From NCBI GenBank assembly GCA_018382295.1, contig JAGZQF010000043.1:1-22760 (forward strand): a DNA stretch of 22,760 bases. The letters run 5' to 3'. The notes under the pieces were generated by a model. It did not search any database. It saw nothing but the letters and a program-made list of their open reading frames with translations, and was not told where the DNA came from. This DNA is from Collinsella sp. GTDB taxonomy: Bacteria > Actinomycetota > Coriobacteriia > Coriobacteriales > Coriobacteriaceae. The translations under genes and the position numbers were made by a program. This document shows, one piece after another, positions 14,228-22,425 of the stretch. The first letter of the stretch is position 1. Every line of letters begins with the position of its first letter.

Positions 14228-17200
14228 TACCGTCACCCTTGCCGCGCTTGGTCAGCACGAAGACGGCGATGAGCGCGAGGCCAATCACGCCGGCGGCGAT
14301 GCCAACGATGGCGAGCGGATTGGTGCCAGTCTCCTGCTCGGAAGCACTAGAGGACTTCTTAGCAGTGGTCGTGGAAACAGCACCCGTATCGGACTTGGAA
14401 TCGGACTTCTTGTCGGACTTGCCGTCCTTCCTGTCAGACTTCTTGTCAGACTTCTTCTCGTCCTTCTTATCGGACTTATCGGAGTCCTTCTTGTCGGACT
14501 TGTTGTCCCTGGTCTCGGTCTTGGTCGACACCGTCGTCTTGGTCACCGGCTTCTGGCCCGGGGCAATAACGCCGCCCTTCGAGCCGGAGCCAGAACCAGC
14601 GCCAGCGCCAGTGCCGGAACCAGTACCGGTACTAGAACCGCCGCCGCCATTCGAACCAACGCCGCCATTGCCGCCATTGGAGCCTGAACCGCCATTGCCG
14701 CCAGGGTTAACGGCATTCTTGGTCCACTTGGCATACAACGTCAGGTCGGCCGTCACCGGCGTGCTGAAATCATACGCCTGCACGCAAGCCTCATCGGTGA
14801 ACCAACCGCCGAAAGTGTAGCCATCGCGCGTCGGATCGGCCGGCTTAACCAGCTTGCCATCGGCCGTAGCAACAAACTTAGTATTGCAAGCAGACCCGCC
14901 GTTGGAATTAAAGACAACCGTCCAAGACTCAACGGCCCCAAGCTTGAACAGCGTGCCCGAGTCATTGATGTAGTACAGGTTGCCAGATGCATCGGCAATG
15001 ACCGGAGAGTCACAGTACTGGTAATGGCCAGCCGCATCATAAATCTGCGTCGCCTCTGCATCGCCGAGTGTATAGCGATACACGCCACCACCAGCAGAGT
15101 AGTTGACGTAATCCTTGCTATCCGCGCTGTTAACGGTAAAGTACACATAGGTCTTGCCGCCCTGAACACTCACCAGCGGAGTAGCAGCAATACCGTTAAA
15201 TCCGGCCGGTAGCTCTTTACCGTCAGCAGCGGTGACCATCGTGGTCTTACCAGTCTTCAGATTATAGAGAACCAGAGCAGATCCAGTAGCCGTCTGCCCA
15301 CCGACAATCAAGTTGTCGCCAGACATCGCCGGGGCGCTCATGTTATTCGTAAGACCCAGGTCGACCGTCTTCTGCTCGCTCAGCACGCCCTTCGCCGAAA
15401 GCGAAATCACATGGAGCTTTCCGTCGTGCGTCATCTGATAGAAGGTCGAGCCATTGGACGGATCGGCGACGCAGTCAGCGTTCGCAAGGGTGCCGAGCTT
15501 CATGGTCGAAACGACATCGCCCGTCGTCTTATCAATGCACTTAAGCGTACCTGCGCTCGTGGGGACGATGGCGTACTTATCCGTCAGGGCAGCGCCAGTC
15601 CAATAATAGCCCTCAGCTGCGTCGATGTTCTGCCAAGAGACTTCGCCTGTGGTGATCTTGATGCGCGTAAAGGAACCGTTGACGTATTTCTTCCCATCAG
15701 CCGTGCCTACATAGACGTACTCGCCGTCCGAAACGACGGTGCAGGAGCTCTGCGTCAAGTCCGTCAAACCGGGCGTCAGCCACTTGCAGATCAGCTTGTC
15801 TGCAGTAATCGCCTGGACCGCACCGCCGTTGAGCGGAACGATGATAAGGCCATTGGTGTAGATCGGACGAGAGGTATAACTCACCTTGGAGGCAAGCGGC
15901 GCAGAGGCAACCTTTTTGCCCGTGGACGAATCGATCTTAATGAGCTCGTTCTCGGTCGCGATGTACACAAAGCCGTTAGCGATGACAGGCTCGCTGCAGT
16001 TGGCATACTGCTGGCCAGACTCGGCCTTCCAATCGAAGGCCCACTTAAGACCGGCGGCCTGCGCAGGCGTCTTGGCATCCGTTACGGTCGAACCGTTGCC
16101 ACTGTTGCCGTAGCCGGCCCACTCGGCATCCCAATTAGGAGTCGTCGCACTCGGGTCCACGACAATCTTGTCGGGATCGGGCATGGGCGATTTTTCGGTG
16201 GTGTAGGCAAATGTAACCTTGTCGCCGCTCTTGAGCGTGACCTGGTTGGCACAGAGAGATGAGGACTCTCCGTTGATATACAGATGCCAGTATTTACCGG
16301 TCGCACCATCATAGCCGTAAGACTTGTCTTCGAACGGCGAAGTAATGGACCAGTATGCACCACTCTGGGAGGCCTTGTAATCAATGCCCTTCGCCTTCAG
16401 AACCGTCTCAATAAGGTCCTGAGCCGTAGAGCCTTCGGGCAGGGAAACATTGCTTGCCGAGCCCCAGCGAGTATTGTTGCCGTTGACATCGGGGCCGATG
16501 ATATCGGCGGATCCAAGCACCTGACCAGGGAGGGCATCGCTGTCGCCAGCATACATAAAGGTGACGGCGTCACCCTCATGGAGCTCGTAGGCACCAGCGC
16601 CAACGTCGGCGAACTTGTACTTTGCGTCGGACTTGCCCTTTACGTAGAAGCGCCAATAGCTATTGGTCGCAGCATCAGAGCCACAATAGGTCTTACCGTC
16701 AAGCGGCGAGGTAATGCCCCTAAGGTACCAACCCCAAGACTCTTCTGTAGCTTTGAGTTTAAGACCAGTCTGCTCCAACAGGTCCTTAGCAGTAGAGCCC
16801 GCCTTGAGACTCGTCTGGCCCGTCGAAGCCCAAACCTGCTGCTTGCCGTCCTTGTCCTTGCCAAGCACCTGAACGGAAGCATGGACAGAATCGGACGGCA
16901 ACTGGTCTCCCCAGCCACCGTAGAACCACGTGACGGTATCGCCAGCATGGATGGTGACATTGTCCGCCGTATAGTCACTCGACTTGCCGTTGATAAACAG
17001 CTGCCAATAGGTCGAATAATCTTGGGGCGTACCCAGCTCAACACCGTTGTACTTAAGGCTCAGAATGAAGGAGCCCGCAGCAACGGCGTCAATATCATTC
17101 GCCTCAAGCGCGACCTTCGTAAGATCAAGCGCGCTCGAACCGGACGTCACCACATACTGCGCGTTGTCGACCCAGGTCTGAGTCTTGCCCTGGGCATCGC

Positions 17201-18035
17201 GACCAATGACGGTCACATTCGCAGCAAGCTGGTCCTTAACGACAGGGGACGCGCTACCAGCCGTATAGGCAAACTCAATCTTCTGCCCCTGGGTGAGTTT
17301 GACGCTGCTCGCGCCAACCGAGGAAGACGCGCCGTCGACGAACAGCTGCCAGTAGGCATGAGTCGTCGGATCGTAGGCAAGCCTGCGGCCATCGCTCGGG
17401 GAGGTGATGCTTTCGAGGTAGAAACCGTATGCCGTGTTCGGATCGTACTTCGCCTTGAAGCCCGTCTTCTCCTGCAGCTTAATGAAGGCATCCGCAGCCG
17501 TCGCGCCCTCGTCGAGCTTGAGCTGCGTAGGCGCCACCCAGGTCTGAGCCTTGCCGTCGGCATCGGTGCCGATAATCGAGAACGAGACCTCGATTTGCTT
17601 CTTGACGACATCGCCAGTTTCTGTCGGGTTCTCTGTCTGGACGGCAGCCGCGGCGGCAGATCCTGCTTGGCCAGCGGATGCCGTCGAAGACTGCTCGCTC
17701 GTGGCAGGGCTCTCCCCCGTCGCCGAGCCTTCGTCGCCAGTTGCTGCCTCTGTAGTGGCGGCACTAGCTGCAGGCGCGCTCCCGGAATCCGAAACCTCGG
17801 CCTTGCCCTGGTCGGCAGTACCGTCCGCGGCCCCCGTGCCCTCACTCGGCGTCGCAGCCTGAGCCACAGCCTCGGCAATGCCCTCGGCGCCCTCGGCCCA
17901 CAGCTGAGCCGGCGTGGTGCCAAAGGCCATCGCGAAGGCCAGGAATGCCACCAGGCAGCGCTTCGCCACGCCGCGCGCGATTACGCCACGGCGACGAAGC
18001 GAGGCACGCTGGCACTCGTCCTCAAACATATCCAT
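14217..18035 (-). CDS. Large surface protein: four DUF4430 domains, beta-propeller, C-terminal anchor; putative cobalamin capture
   Basis: Domains of the 1272-residue protein, numbered from the ATG at 18035: signal peptide (RRRGVIARGVAKR, hydrophobic core about 27-39, cleavage near 47); Ala/Ser/Thr-rich linker to about 140; four DUF4430 repeats at about 148-257, 271-372, 385-496 and 508-612, each with TW or VW, a YW(Q/R/H) strand and a G(D/Q)xV(T/E)F-Y end; a PQQ-like propeller at about 663-1035 (PVIANGFVYIAT, GTLKCIDKTTGDVV, GNLYYINDSGTLFKLG); a Listeria-Bacteroides repeat at about 1036-1105 (GGWFTDEA, LYAKWTKN); Gly/Ser and SDKK-rich stalks; a membrane helix at about 1240-1262 and tail KRGKGDGNAR. 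DUF4430 is transcobalamin-like and a cobalamin riboswitch precedes the gene, so surface B12 binding is the leading inference. GGAG lies four bases before this ATG; an ATG at 18116 (in frame, with AAGGGGG) is an alternative. Confidence 0.88.
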   Translation of the reverse strand: MDMFEDECQRASLRRRGVIARGVAKRCLVAFLAFAMAFGTTPAQLWAEGAEGIAEAVAQAATPSEGTGAADGTADQGKAEVSDSGSAPAASAATTEAATGDEGSATGESPATSEQSSTASAGQAGSAAAAAVQTENPTETGDVVKKQIEVSFSIIGTDADGKAQTWVAPTQLKLDEGATAADAFIKLQEKTGFKAKYDPNTAYGFYLESITSPSDGRRLAYDPTTHAYWQLFVDGASSSVGASSVKLTQGQKIEFAYTAGSASPVVKDQLAANVTVIGRDAQGKTQTWVDNAQYVVTSGSSALDLTKVALEANDIDAVAAGSFILSLKYNGVELGTPQDYSTYWQLFINGKSSDYTADNVTIHAGDTVTWFYGGWGDQLPSDSVHASVQVLGKDKDGKQQVWASTGQTSLKAGSTAKDLLEQTGLKLKATEESWGWYLRGITSPLDGKTYCGSDAATNSYWRFYVKGKSDAKYKFADVGAGAYELHEGDAVTFMYAGDSDALPGQVLGSADIIGPDVNGNNTRWGSASNVSLPEGSTAQDLIETVLKAKGIDYKASQSGAYWSITSPFEDKSYGYDGATGKYWHLYINGESSSLCANQVTLKSGDKVTFAYTTEKSPMPDPDKIVVDPSATTPNWDAEWAGYGNSGNGSTVTDAKTPAQAAGLKWAFDWKAESGQQYANCSEPVIANGFVYIATENELIKIDSSTGKKVASAPLASKVSYTSRPIYTNGLIIVPLNGGAVQAITADKLICKWLTPGLTDLTQSSCTVVSDGEYVYVGTADGKKYVNGSFTRIKITTGEVSWQNIDAAEGYYWTGAALTDKYAIVPTSAGTLKCIDKTTGDVVSTMKLGTLANADCVADPSNGSTFYQMTHDGKLHVISLSAKGVLSEQKTVDLGLTNNMSAPAMSGDNLIVGGQTATGSALVLYNLKTGKTTMVTAADGKELPAGFNGIAATPLVSVQGGKTYVYFTVNSADSKDYVNYSAGGGVYRYTLGDAEATQIYDAAGHYQYCDSPVIADASGNLYYINDSGTLFKLGAVESWTVVFNSNGGSACNTKFVATADGKLVKPADPTRDGYTFGGWFTDEACVQAYDFSTPVTADLTLYAKWTKNAVNPGGNGGSGSNGGNGGVGSNGGGGSSTGTGSGTGAGAGSGSGSKGGVIAPGQKPVTKTTVSTKTETRDNKSDKKDSDKSDKKDEKKSDKKSDRKDGKSDKKSDSKSDTGAVSTTTAKKSSSASEQETGTNPLAIVGIAAGVIGLALIAVFVLTKRGKGDGNAR
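14388..14510 (-). repeat. Low-complexity SDKK-coding repeat
   Basis: Degenerate copies of a 9-15-base unit encode (K)SDKK and DSDKSDKK-type repeats just before the membrane anchor. It is a charged, extended stalk. Gly/Ser/Thr-rich repeats at about 14570-14710 sit on its N-terminal side. Confidence 0.8.
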
Positions 18036-18164
18036 TTGTCTCCTACTGTCTGTACTTGGAGCGTTGCCTTGAAGCTGCCCCACGTCATCGCGCATGTTGC
18101 GCTCGAGTTCCCCCATCGGGGTCCCCCTTCCCTCCAGAGCCCTATGCACACCGGCGGCATACGC

Positions 18165-18345
18165 CGCAGCCGCATGCAAGATGGGAGGCGATCCGACTTA
18201 ACCTTAACGACTCGGGCGCGCCGTCCGATCTGCGACGCGAACATCCCGAGCCAAGAGGAATTACGGTTACTGGTACAGCCGGGGACTTGCACCCCGATTC
18301 TCCCAAACGCGCAGGAAAACCGCGCATTCGTGCGTCTCCGCACCA
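18165..18345 (-). promoter_or_regulatory. Cobalamin riboswitch
   Basis: The minus strand holds the conserved cobalamin aptamer core in order: GGGAGAATC, GGGGTGCAAGTCCCC, GGCTGTACCAGTAACCGTA (18295-18262), a side arm closed by CTCGGG/CCCGAG, then the B12-box-like AAGTCGGATCGCCTCCC at about 18199-18183. Adenosylcobalamin-type aptamers share these elements. No terminator with a T-run lies between it and the surface-protein gene. Control is therefore probably translational: CCTCCC of the B12 box can pair with GGAGGG at 18135-18130, next to a possible ribosome-binding site. High cobalamin would be expected to switch the two DUF4430 genes off. Confidence 0.87.
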
Positions 18346-18346
18346 C

Positions 18347-18374
18347 CATCTAGGCCATCGATTAAAACCGTCAA
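18347..18374 (-). promoter_or_regulatory. Candidate promoter for the riboswitch and DUF4430 operon
   Basis: TTGACG at 18374-18369 matches a -35 box, with a weak -10 (TAGATG) 16 bases later at 18352-18347. The predicted RNA start then falls just at the beginning of the riboswitch, and the upstream gene's terminator lies immediately before. Confidence 0.4.
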
Positions 18375-18386
18375 TATGCTATCACG

Positions 18387-18415
18387 CAAAAGGGCCTCGC
18401 ACGCAGGCGAAGCCC
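18387..18415 (-). terminator. Rho-independent terminator of the phasin-like and UbiB genes
   Basis: On the minus strand GGGCTTCGC pairs with GCGAGGCCC (one G-U pair) around a six-base loop and is followed by TTTT. It lies 51 bases after the UbiB-family stop codon and insulates the riboswitch. Confidence 0.8.
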
Positions 18416-18466
18416 AAGGTAAAAGCTATTGTTTGCGATAGGAAAATGCGGTGACGGCCGCAGCCT

Positions 18467-20230
18467 CTAGTGCTTGCCGCCGTGACTGTTGAGCCAGATA
18501 TTGCGACCCAGCATAAGCGCCAGCACCAGCGCGCTCACGTAGCCCATAAAGCCAATGACTGGGATACCAAACACAACCGGCTCGATGCGCGCGTAGTACA
18601 CCACCGACGACCCGATAAACAGACCGGCAATCACAATTGCCATCGACATGCGGTCGATAATTCCACCCAGCTGTCGCAGCGCTTTATCGCTGCTCATGAT
18701 CTGCGTGTTCACCTTAAGCTGGCCGCGCGTGAGCATGCGCGAAGCCAAGCCCAGATACTCGGCCGCCTCGAGCGAACCTTTTGCCGCTCGATAGCTGCTC
18801 GCCGCAAGATCGCGCCCCATATCGCGCACGCGCGCATAGGTGCTTTTCTCGTTTTTGATGTGCGTCTGGATGATCTGGATCATGTTGACGTTGGGCATGT
18901 ACTCGGTCAGCAGACCCTCGAGCGTCACCATGCCACGCGCAAACATTGTCACCACGCTCGGCAGCTCAACATCGTTTTTGCGCGCCAGGTTTAGCAGCGA
19001 GGTCAAAAACTCGCCGATATCCAGGTCTTTAAGGTCAAGGCCCGCAAAGTCGGCGACGATAAAGTCCAAGTCGGACAAAAAGGCCGAATGGTCGAGCTCG
19101 GCCGAGTCGCCGCGCGTCACGGCAAAGCGCATAAGCGAATCCTTGAGCTTGGGCACGTCGCCCTCGGCCACGGCAAAAATCATATCCTTGACGATACCGC
19201 GGTCGTGGCTCGACATGCGCCCGACCATGCCCAGGTCGATAAAGTAGACGATGCCGTCCTTGAGAATGATGTTTCCCGCATGCGGGTCGGCATGGAAAAA
19301 GCCGTCGTCGAGCACCTGCGTCGAATAGTCCTCGACAATCGCCGAGCCGATCTTTTCCAGGTCATAGCCCTCGGCCACCAGGCGCTCGGGATCGGCAATC
19401 GAGATGCCGTCGATGTAGTCCATGACCACGACGTGTTCGGTGCAAAGGTCCAAGTAGGATTTGGGACACGACACGCCATGCACGCTCTTATGGAACTCAT
19501 AGAAATCGTTGAGGTTTTTGGCCTCGGCCAAAAAGTTGGTCTCCTCGCGAAACGAGGCCCACAGCTCCTCGACGACGGCGTGTAGGTCAACAAACTGGTC
19601 GGTGTTGACGAACTTTGAGACGATGCGCACCACCGAGCGAATGATGTCGATGTCCTGCGCCATGACCTGCTGCGCGCCGGGGCGTTGCACCTTAACGGCC
19701 ACATCCTCGCCGGTCACCAGGCGGGCACGGTGTACCTGCGCGAGCGACGCGCTTCCGAGCGGGTTGGGGTCGATCGCGTCGAACATCTGCCCCAGACGCT
19801 GGCCGTACTCCTCTTCCAGACAGCGGAGCACTACCTCATACGGCACCGGCTCTACGTCGGAGCGCAGGCGACGGAGCTCGTCGCAAAACCGCTGCGGCAA
19901 AATCTCGGAGCGGTTAGCCAGAATCTGCCCCATCTTGACGAACATGGGGCCGAGTTCTTCGAGCAGACGACGCAGGCGCACCGGCGTGAGGTTATCCCAT
20001 ACGCGGTACTTTTTGACCAGGCGAACGATTTGCCCGATGCGTTCGCGACGACCCGCCGGCGTGAGCTGGTATTCCTCGTCCGGCGCCATCGCGTCGGGCT
20101 CCTCGGGGACCATATCGACGGCGCGCGGCTTCTTGCGAGCGCCCGAGACGGCGGCCTCGACCTCATCGACAACCGCCGTCTCGTCGCCCAAGGGATCTAG
20201 ATTGTTGTAATCGGTGGTGGAATCTGCCAT
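18467..20230 (-). CDS. UbiB/AarF (ABC1)-family atypical kinase-like membrane protein
   Basis: UbiB-family proteins are atypical kinases or ATPases best known for ubiquinone synthesis and lipid homeostasis; the substrate here is unknown and classical ubiquinone is not expected in this anaerobe. The 587-residue protein has an acidic N-terminus (1-55), the KxGQ motif as KMGQ at 99-102, the Ala-rich loop variant GSASLAQVH at 159-167, the VAIK-like lysine at K180 (VAVKVQRPG), the catalytic HADPHAGN at 313-320 and DLG at 332-334 (equivalent to DFG). Two C-terminal membrane helices (about 527-545 and 552-578) anchor it. It starts eight bases after the stop of the phasin-like gene, so the two form an operon ending at the terminator near 18400. 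Confidence 0.93.
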   Translation of the reverse strand: MADSTTDYNNLDPLGDETAVVDEVEAAVSGARKKPRAVDMVPEEPDAMAPDEEYQLTPAGRRERIGQIVRLVKKYRVWDNLTPVRLRRLLEELGPMFVKMGQILANRSEILPQRFCDELRRLRSDVEPVPYEVVLRCLEEEYGQRLGQMFDAIDPNPLGSASLAQVHRARLVTGEDVAVKVQRPGAQQVMAQDIDIIRSVVRIVSKFVNTDQFVDLHAVVEELWASFREETNFLAEAKNLNDFYEFHKSVHGVSCPKSYLDLCTEHVVVMDYIDGISIADPERLVAEGYDLEKIGSAIVEDYSTQVLDDGFFHADPHAGNIILKDGIVYFIDLGMVGRMSSHDRGIVKDMIFAVAEGDVPKLKDSLMRFAVTRGDSAELDHSAFLSDLDFIVADFAGLDLKDLDIGEFLTSLLNLARKNDVELPSVVTMFARGMVTLEGLLTEYMPNVNMIQIIQTHIKNEKSTYARVRDMGRDLAASSYRAAKGSLEAAEYLGLASRMLTRGQLKVNTQIMSSDKALRQLGGIIDRMSMAIVIAGLFIGSSVVYYARIEPVVFGIPVIGFMGYVSALVLALMLGRNIWLNSHGGKH

Positions 20231-20238
20231 CTGCGCTG

Positions 20239-20655
20239 CTACTCGGCCTCTTCGGCGTCCTCTGCGTCGTCGGGCTCAACGGACTCGACGGGCACCGAAG
20301 TCACGTTGTCCTCGACCGAATCGACGATGTCGCGCACGTGGGCTAGGAAGGCCGTGCGCTCGTGGGCGGTCATAACGCGGACGCGGGCCAGGATGAGCTC
20401 GTCGAGCACACGCTGTGCCGCGGTCTCGCCCTGCATGCCCAGGCGCTCGGTCAAGTCGGAGATGGTGCCACCCGCCTGCTCGAACATATCGGACACGCTG
20501 CGGGCGATATCGGGGGTGCCGGCATCCTTGCGGACCTGCTCGCCCTTGGTATTGAGGTCGTCGAGGACCTTCTTGCCGCCCTCGACGGCAACGGCGGCGG
20601 CGCCGAAGCCCACGTTGATGGCACCGTTAACAAGCTGATCGAATTTCATAACCAT
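20239..20655 (-). CDS. Small phasin-like helical protein
   Basis: The 138-residue protein begins MVMKFDQLVNGAINVGFGAA, has a hydrophobic helix at about 8-25, then amphipathic and coiled-coil-like helices with hinge glycines (SDMFEQAGGTISDLTERLGM), and an acidic C-terminal tail (ESVEPDDAEDAEEAE). This layout resembles phasin-family or PhaF-like proteins that coat granules or membranes, but no catalytic motif is present and the family call is tentative. The ATG at 20655 has GGAG six bases upstream. It lies directly upstream of the UbiB-family gene with an eight-base gap, suggesting a shared role at the membrane. Confidence 0.7.
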   Translation of the reverse strand: MVMKFDQLVNGAINVGFGAAAVAVEGGKKVLDDLNTKGEQVRKDAGTPDIARSVSDMFEQAGGTISDLTERLGMQGETAAQRVLDELILARVRVMTAHERTAFLAHVRDIVDSVEDNVTSVPVESVEPDDAEDAEEAE

Positions 20656-20747
20656 GGTTGGCTCCAATCATGAACAACTGCATTGGCGTTCTTGTACCCA
20701 AGATTGGGCGAACGACACAAAATCGTTTTACCGACAAGATAGGAATC

Positions 20748-20784
20748 GAGCGGGGCAAAGCCTTCGACGGCGTTTGCCCCGCTC
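20748..20784 (-). terminator. Strong hairpin after the dipeptidase gene
   Basis: GAGCGGGGCAAA and TTTGCCCCGCTC form a perfect 12-bp stem whose 13-base loop can pair further (GCC/GGC). It lies 19 bases after the dipeptidase stop. Beyond it on the minus strand is GATTCCTATCTTG, a weak T-tract. The remaining bases up to the phasin-like start (20656-20747) are presumably its promoter region; I saw no convincing boxes. Confidence 0.65.
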
Positions 20785-20803
20785 GCTCGTTGCAAGGTCG
20801 TCT

Positions 20804-22327
20804 TTACCTTACGTTATCGTTCATCGCGAAGGAATTCTTCATGGCACAGCTCGTGGTGTAGAGTACCTTGCCCAGCAGAGCATCGGTCTCCACCCGCACG
20901 CGCTCGGCAAACTCCTCGTTGGCGCGGGCAAGCTCGGCGGGCACCTCGGCCTCGGGCAGCGCGGCCACGGCGGCATCGATGTCGTGGATCTGTTTGTGGC
21001 CCATGCCGCCGACCTTTTCCTGATAATCCTCGACCGCGCGACCGCACTCGTGGAAGCGAACATCGGCCAAAGCACCGATCAGACGATTTGCCCAATAGAA
21101 ATTCTCGGACGTCACACGAGCCTGCGTGTCGGCATAGTACTTGGGCATGGTCTCGACGTTGGCGTACAGCGGCACAAGCGCGTTAAACGAGTTGGAGCCA
21201 AACGCCATCCACTGCACGGCGCGATACGCCGGCTGCGCATAGGGGCGCAGCTGCAGCACGGCGAGCTGGCTGTTGCGATTGATGCCGATGGGTCGATAGG
21301 CGCCGCGCGTGGCGGGCGTGCCCTTGCTGCCGTAGCAGTCGTACTCCGTGCCCTGGTAGTGGCTCGAAAGCACGTACTTGATGTCCTCGATGGTCACCTT
21401 GCGCTCGGGCACGCGGCTCCAAGGGATGTCGTCGCTCTCGGGCGTGTAGTCGGCATCGGGGCCGTCCCACACATCGCTGGGGTTGAGGCAGCGCTGCATG
21501 TACCAGGCGCGCGGCGTGTTGTAGACGTGGTCGCTGTCGCTGTGCGAGCCAAAGGCCTCACGCGGGTTAAAGACCGCGGCGGGACCGTCGCCCTTAACAC
21601 CCAGCGTCAGGTCCAGATGCCACTCGGCCATCCAGGAGCGCAGATCGGCGGAGCACATATGATCTGCCTGGGCGCCCTCGGCGTCGTCCAGGTCAAAGCT
21701 ATCGATACCCAGCTGGTTGGGCATGGTCACATAGGCGTCGTCGGGCACGCGCTTGGCGATCCAGTGGTGGCCGCCGATGGTCTCGAGCCACCAGATCTCG
21801 TCCACGTCACTCAAGGCGATGCCATTGTTCTCATAGGTGCCGTAGCGCTCGAGGAGGTCGCCCAGAATGCGCACACCGTCGCGGGCAGACTTGGCGTACG
21901 GCAGGACCAGGGTCACCATGTCCTCCTCACCCAGACCGCCGGGTTGCGCCGGAACGTAGCCGCCCTCGCCCTCGTTACCCTTGGCGGGCACGTAGTCCAC
22001 GAGCGGATCGGCGCCGCGGACGCGCTCGTTGGTGGTGAGCGTCTCGGTTGCGGACATGCCAACGTTGAGCTCGTTGAAACCGGCCTCGGCCCAGATGCCG
22101 TGACCCGGGATAACGTCGGGGACGCTCGTGTAGCGCATGGGATTGTCGGGCAGCTCAACGGTCAAGTGGCTCAGGACACTCGTGTAGGCACGCGGCTGCT
22201 CGTCGGGATGCACCACGCGCATGCGCTTGGACTCAAACACCCCGTTGGACGAGTCCTCGTTGCGGGCGACAAGCGTCGAGCCGTCGTAGCTCGCGTTCTT
22301 ACCAACCAAAATCGTTGTGCACGGCAT
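20804..22327 (-). CDS. C69-family dipeptidase (PepD type)
   Basis: C69 dipeptidases are N-terminal-nucleophile enzymes that split dipeptides of broad specificity, as in lactobacilli. The 507-residue protein begins MPCTTILVGKNASYDGSTLV, placing the nucleophile at Cys3 with no signal peptide, so it should act in the cytoplasm. Other family signatures are ARNEDSS, GHGIWAEAGFNELNVGMSATET, DEIWWLETIGGHHWIAKRVP and SDSDHVYNTPRAWYMQRCLNP. Length fits the family (470-530). The ATG at 22327 has AAGGAGG six bases upstream; a second ATG at 22333 directly abuts that site and is less likely. A possible -10 TACACT is at 22369-22364. The inverted-repeat element at 22426 lies just behind this promoter. Confidence 0.94.
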   Translation of the reverse strand: MPCTTILVGKNASYDGSTLVARNEDSSNGVFESKRMRVVHPDEQPRAYTSVLSHLTVELPDNPMRYTSVPDVIPGHGIWAEAGFNELNVGMSATETLTTNERVRGADPLVDYVPAKGNEGEGGYVPAQPGGLGEEDMVTLVLPYAKSARDGVRILGDLLERYGTYENNGIALSDVDEIWWLETIGGHHWIAKRVPDDAYVTMPNQLGIDSFDLDDAEGAQADHMCSADLRSWMAEWHLDLTLGVKGDGPAAVFNPREAFGSHSDSDHVYNTPRAWYMQRCLNPSDVWDGPDADYTPESDDIPWSRVPERKVTIEDIKYVLSSHYQGTEYDCYGSKGTPATRGAYRPIGINRNSQLAVLQLRPYAQPAYRAVQWMAFGSNSFNALVPLYANVETMPKYYADTQARVTSENFYWANRLIGALADVRFHECGRAVEDYQEKVGGMGHKQIHDIDAAVAALPEAEVPAELARANEEFAERVRVETDALLGKVLYTTSCAMKNSFAMNDNVR

Positions 22328-22363
22328 GCGCATCCTCCTTGAGCGAAGAAATCAAACGGCAAC

Positions 22364-22369
22364 AGTGTA
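22364..22369 (-). promoter_or_regulatory. Candidate -10 box of the dipeptidase gene
   Basis: TACACT on the minus strand lies 36 bases before the start codon. The -35 region is poor. The inverted-repeat element begins about 57 bases further upstream. Confidence 0.35.
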
Positions 22370-22425
22370 TCGCTTCGGCGCAAAAAGGGCGAAACCGCGA
22401 CCCGTCGAGCCCCCTCGAGACCCCT

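Noticed and set aside
14217..14330. LPxTG-type sortase signal at the C-terminus of the large surface protein
   Set aside because: The residues before the membrane helix read EQETGTNP, lacking the Leu-Pro; the helix and basic tail are present but a sortase signal cannot be claimed.
18262..18300. tRNA-like T-arm (GGGGACTTGCACCCC on the plus strand)
   Set aside because: No acceptor, D or anticodon stems surround it; on the minus strand it is the conserved cobalamin aptamer hairpin.
16284..18353. Long plus-strand open frame opposite the DUF4430 surface gene
   Set aside because: It is antisense to a gene with clear domains, signal peptide and riboswitch; its translation is Arg-rich and shows no domain, typical of a GC-rich antisense frame.
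20654..22342. 562-codon plus-strand frame opposite the dipeptidase gene
   Set aside because: It is antisense to a complete C69 dipeptidase with a good ribosome-binding site and shows no motif of its own.
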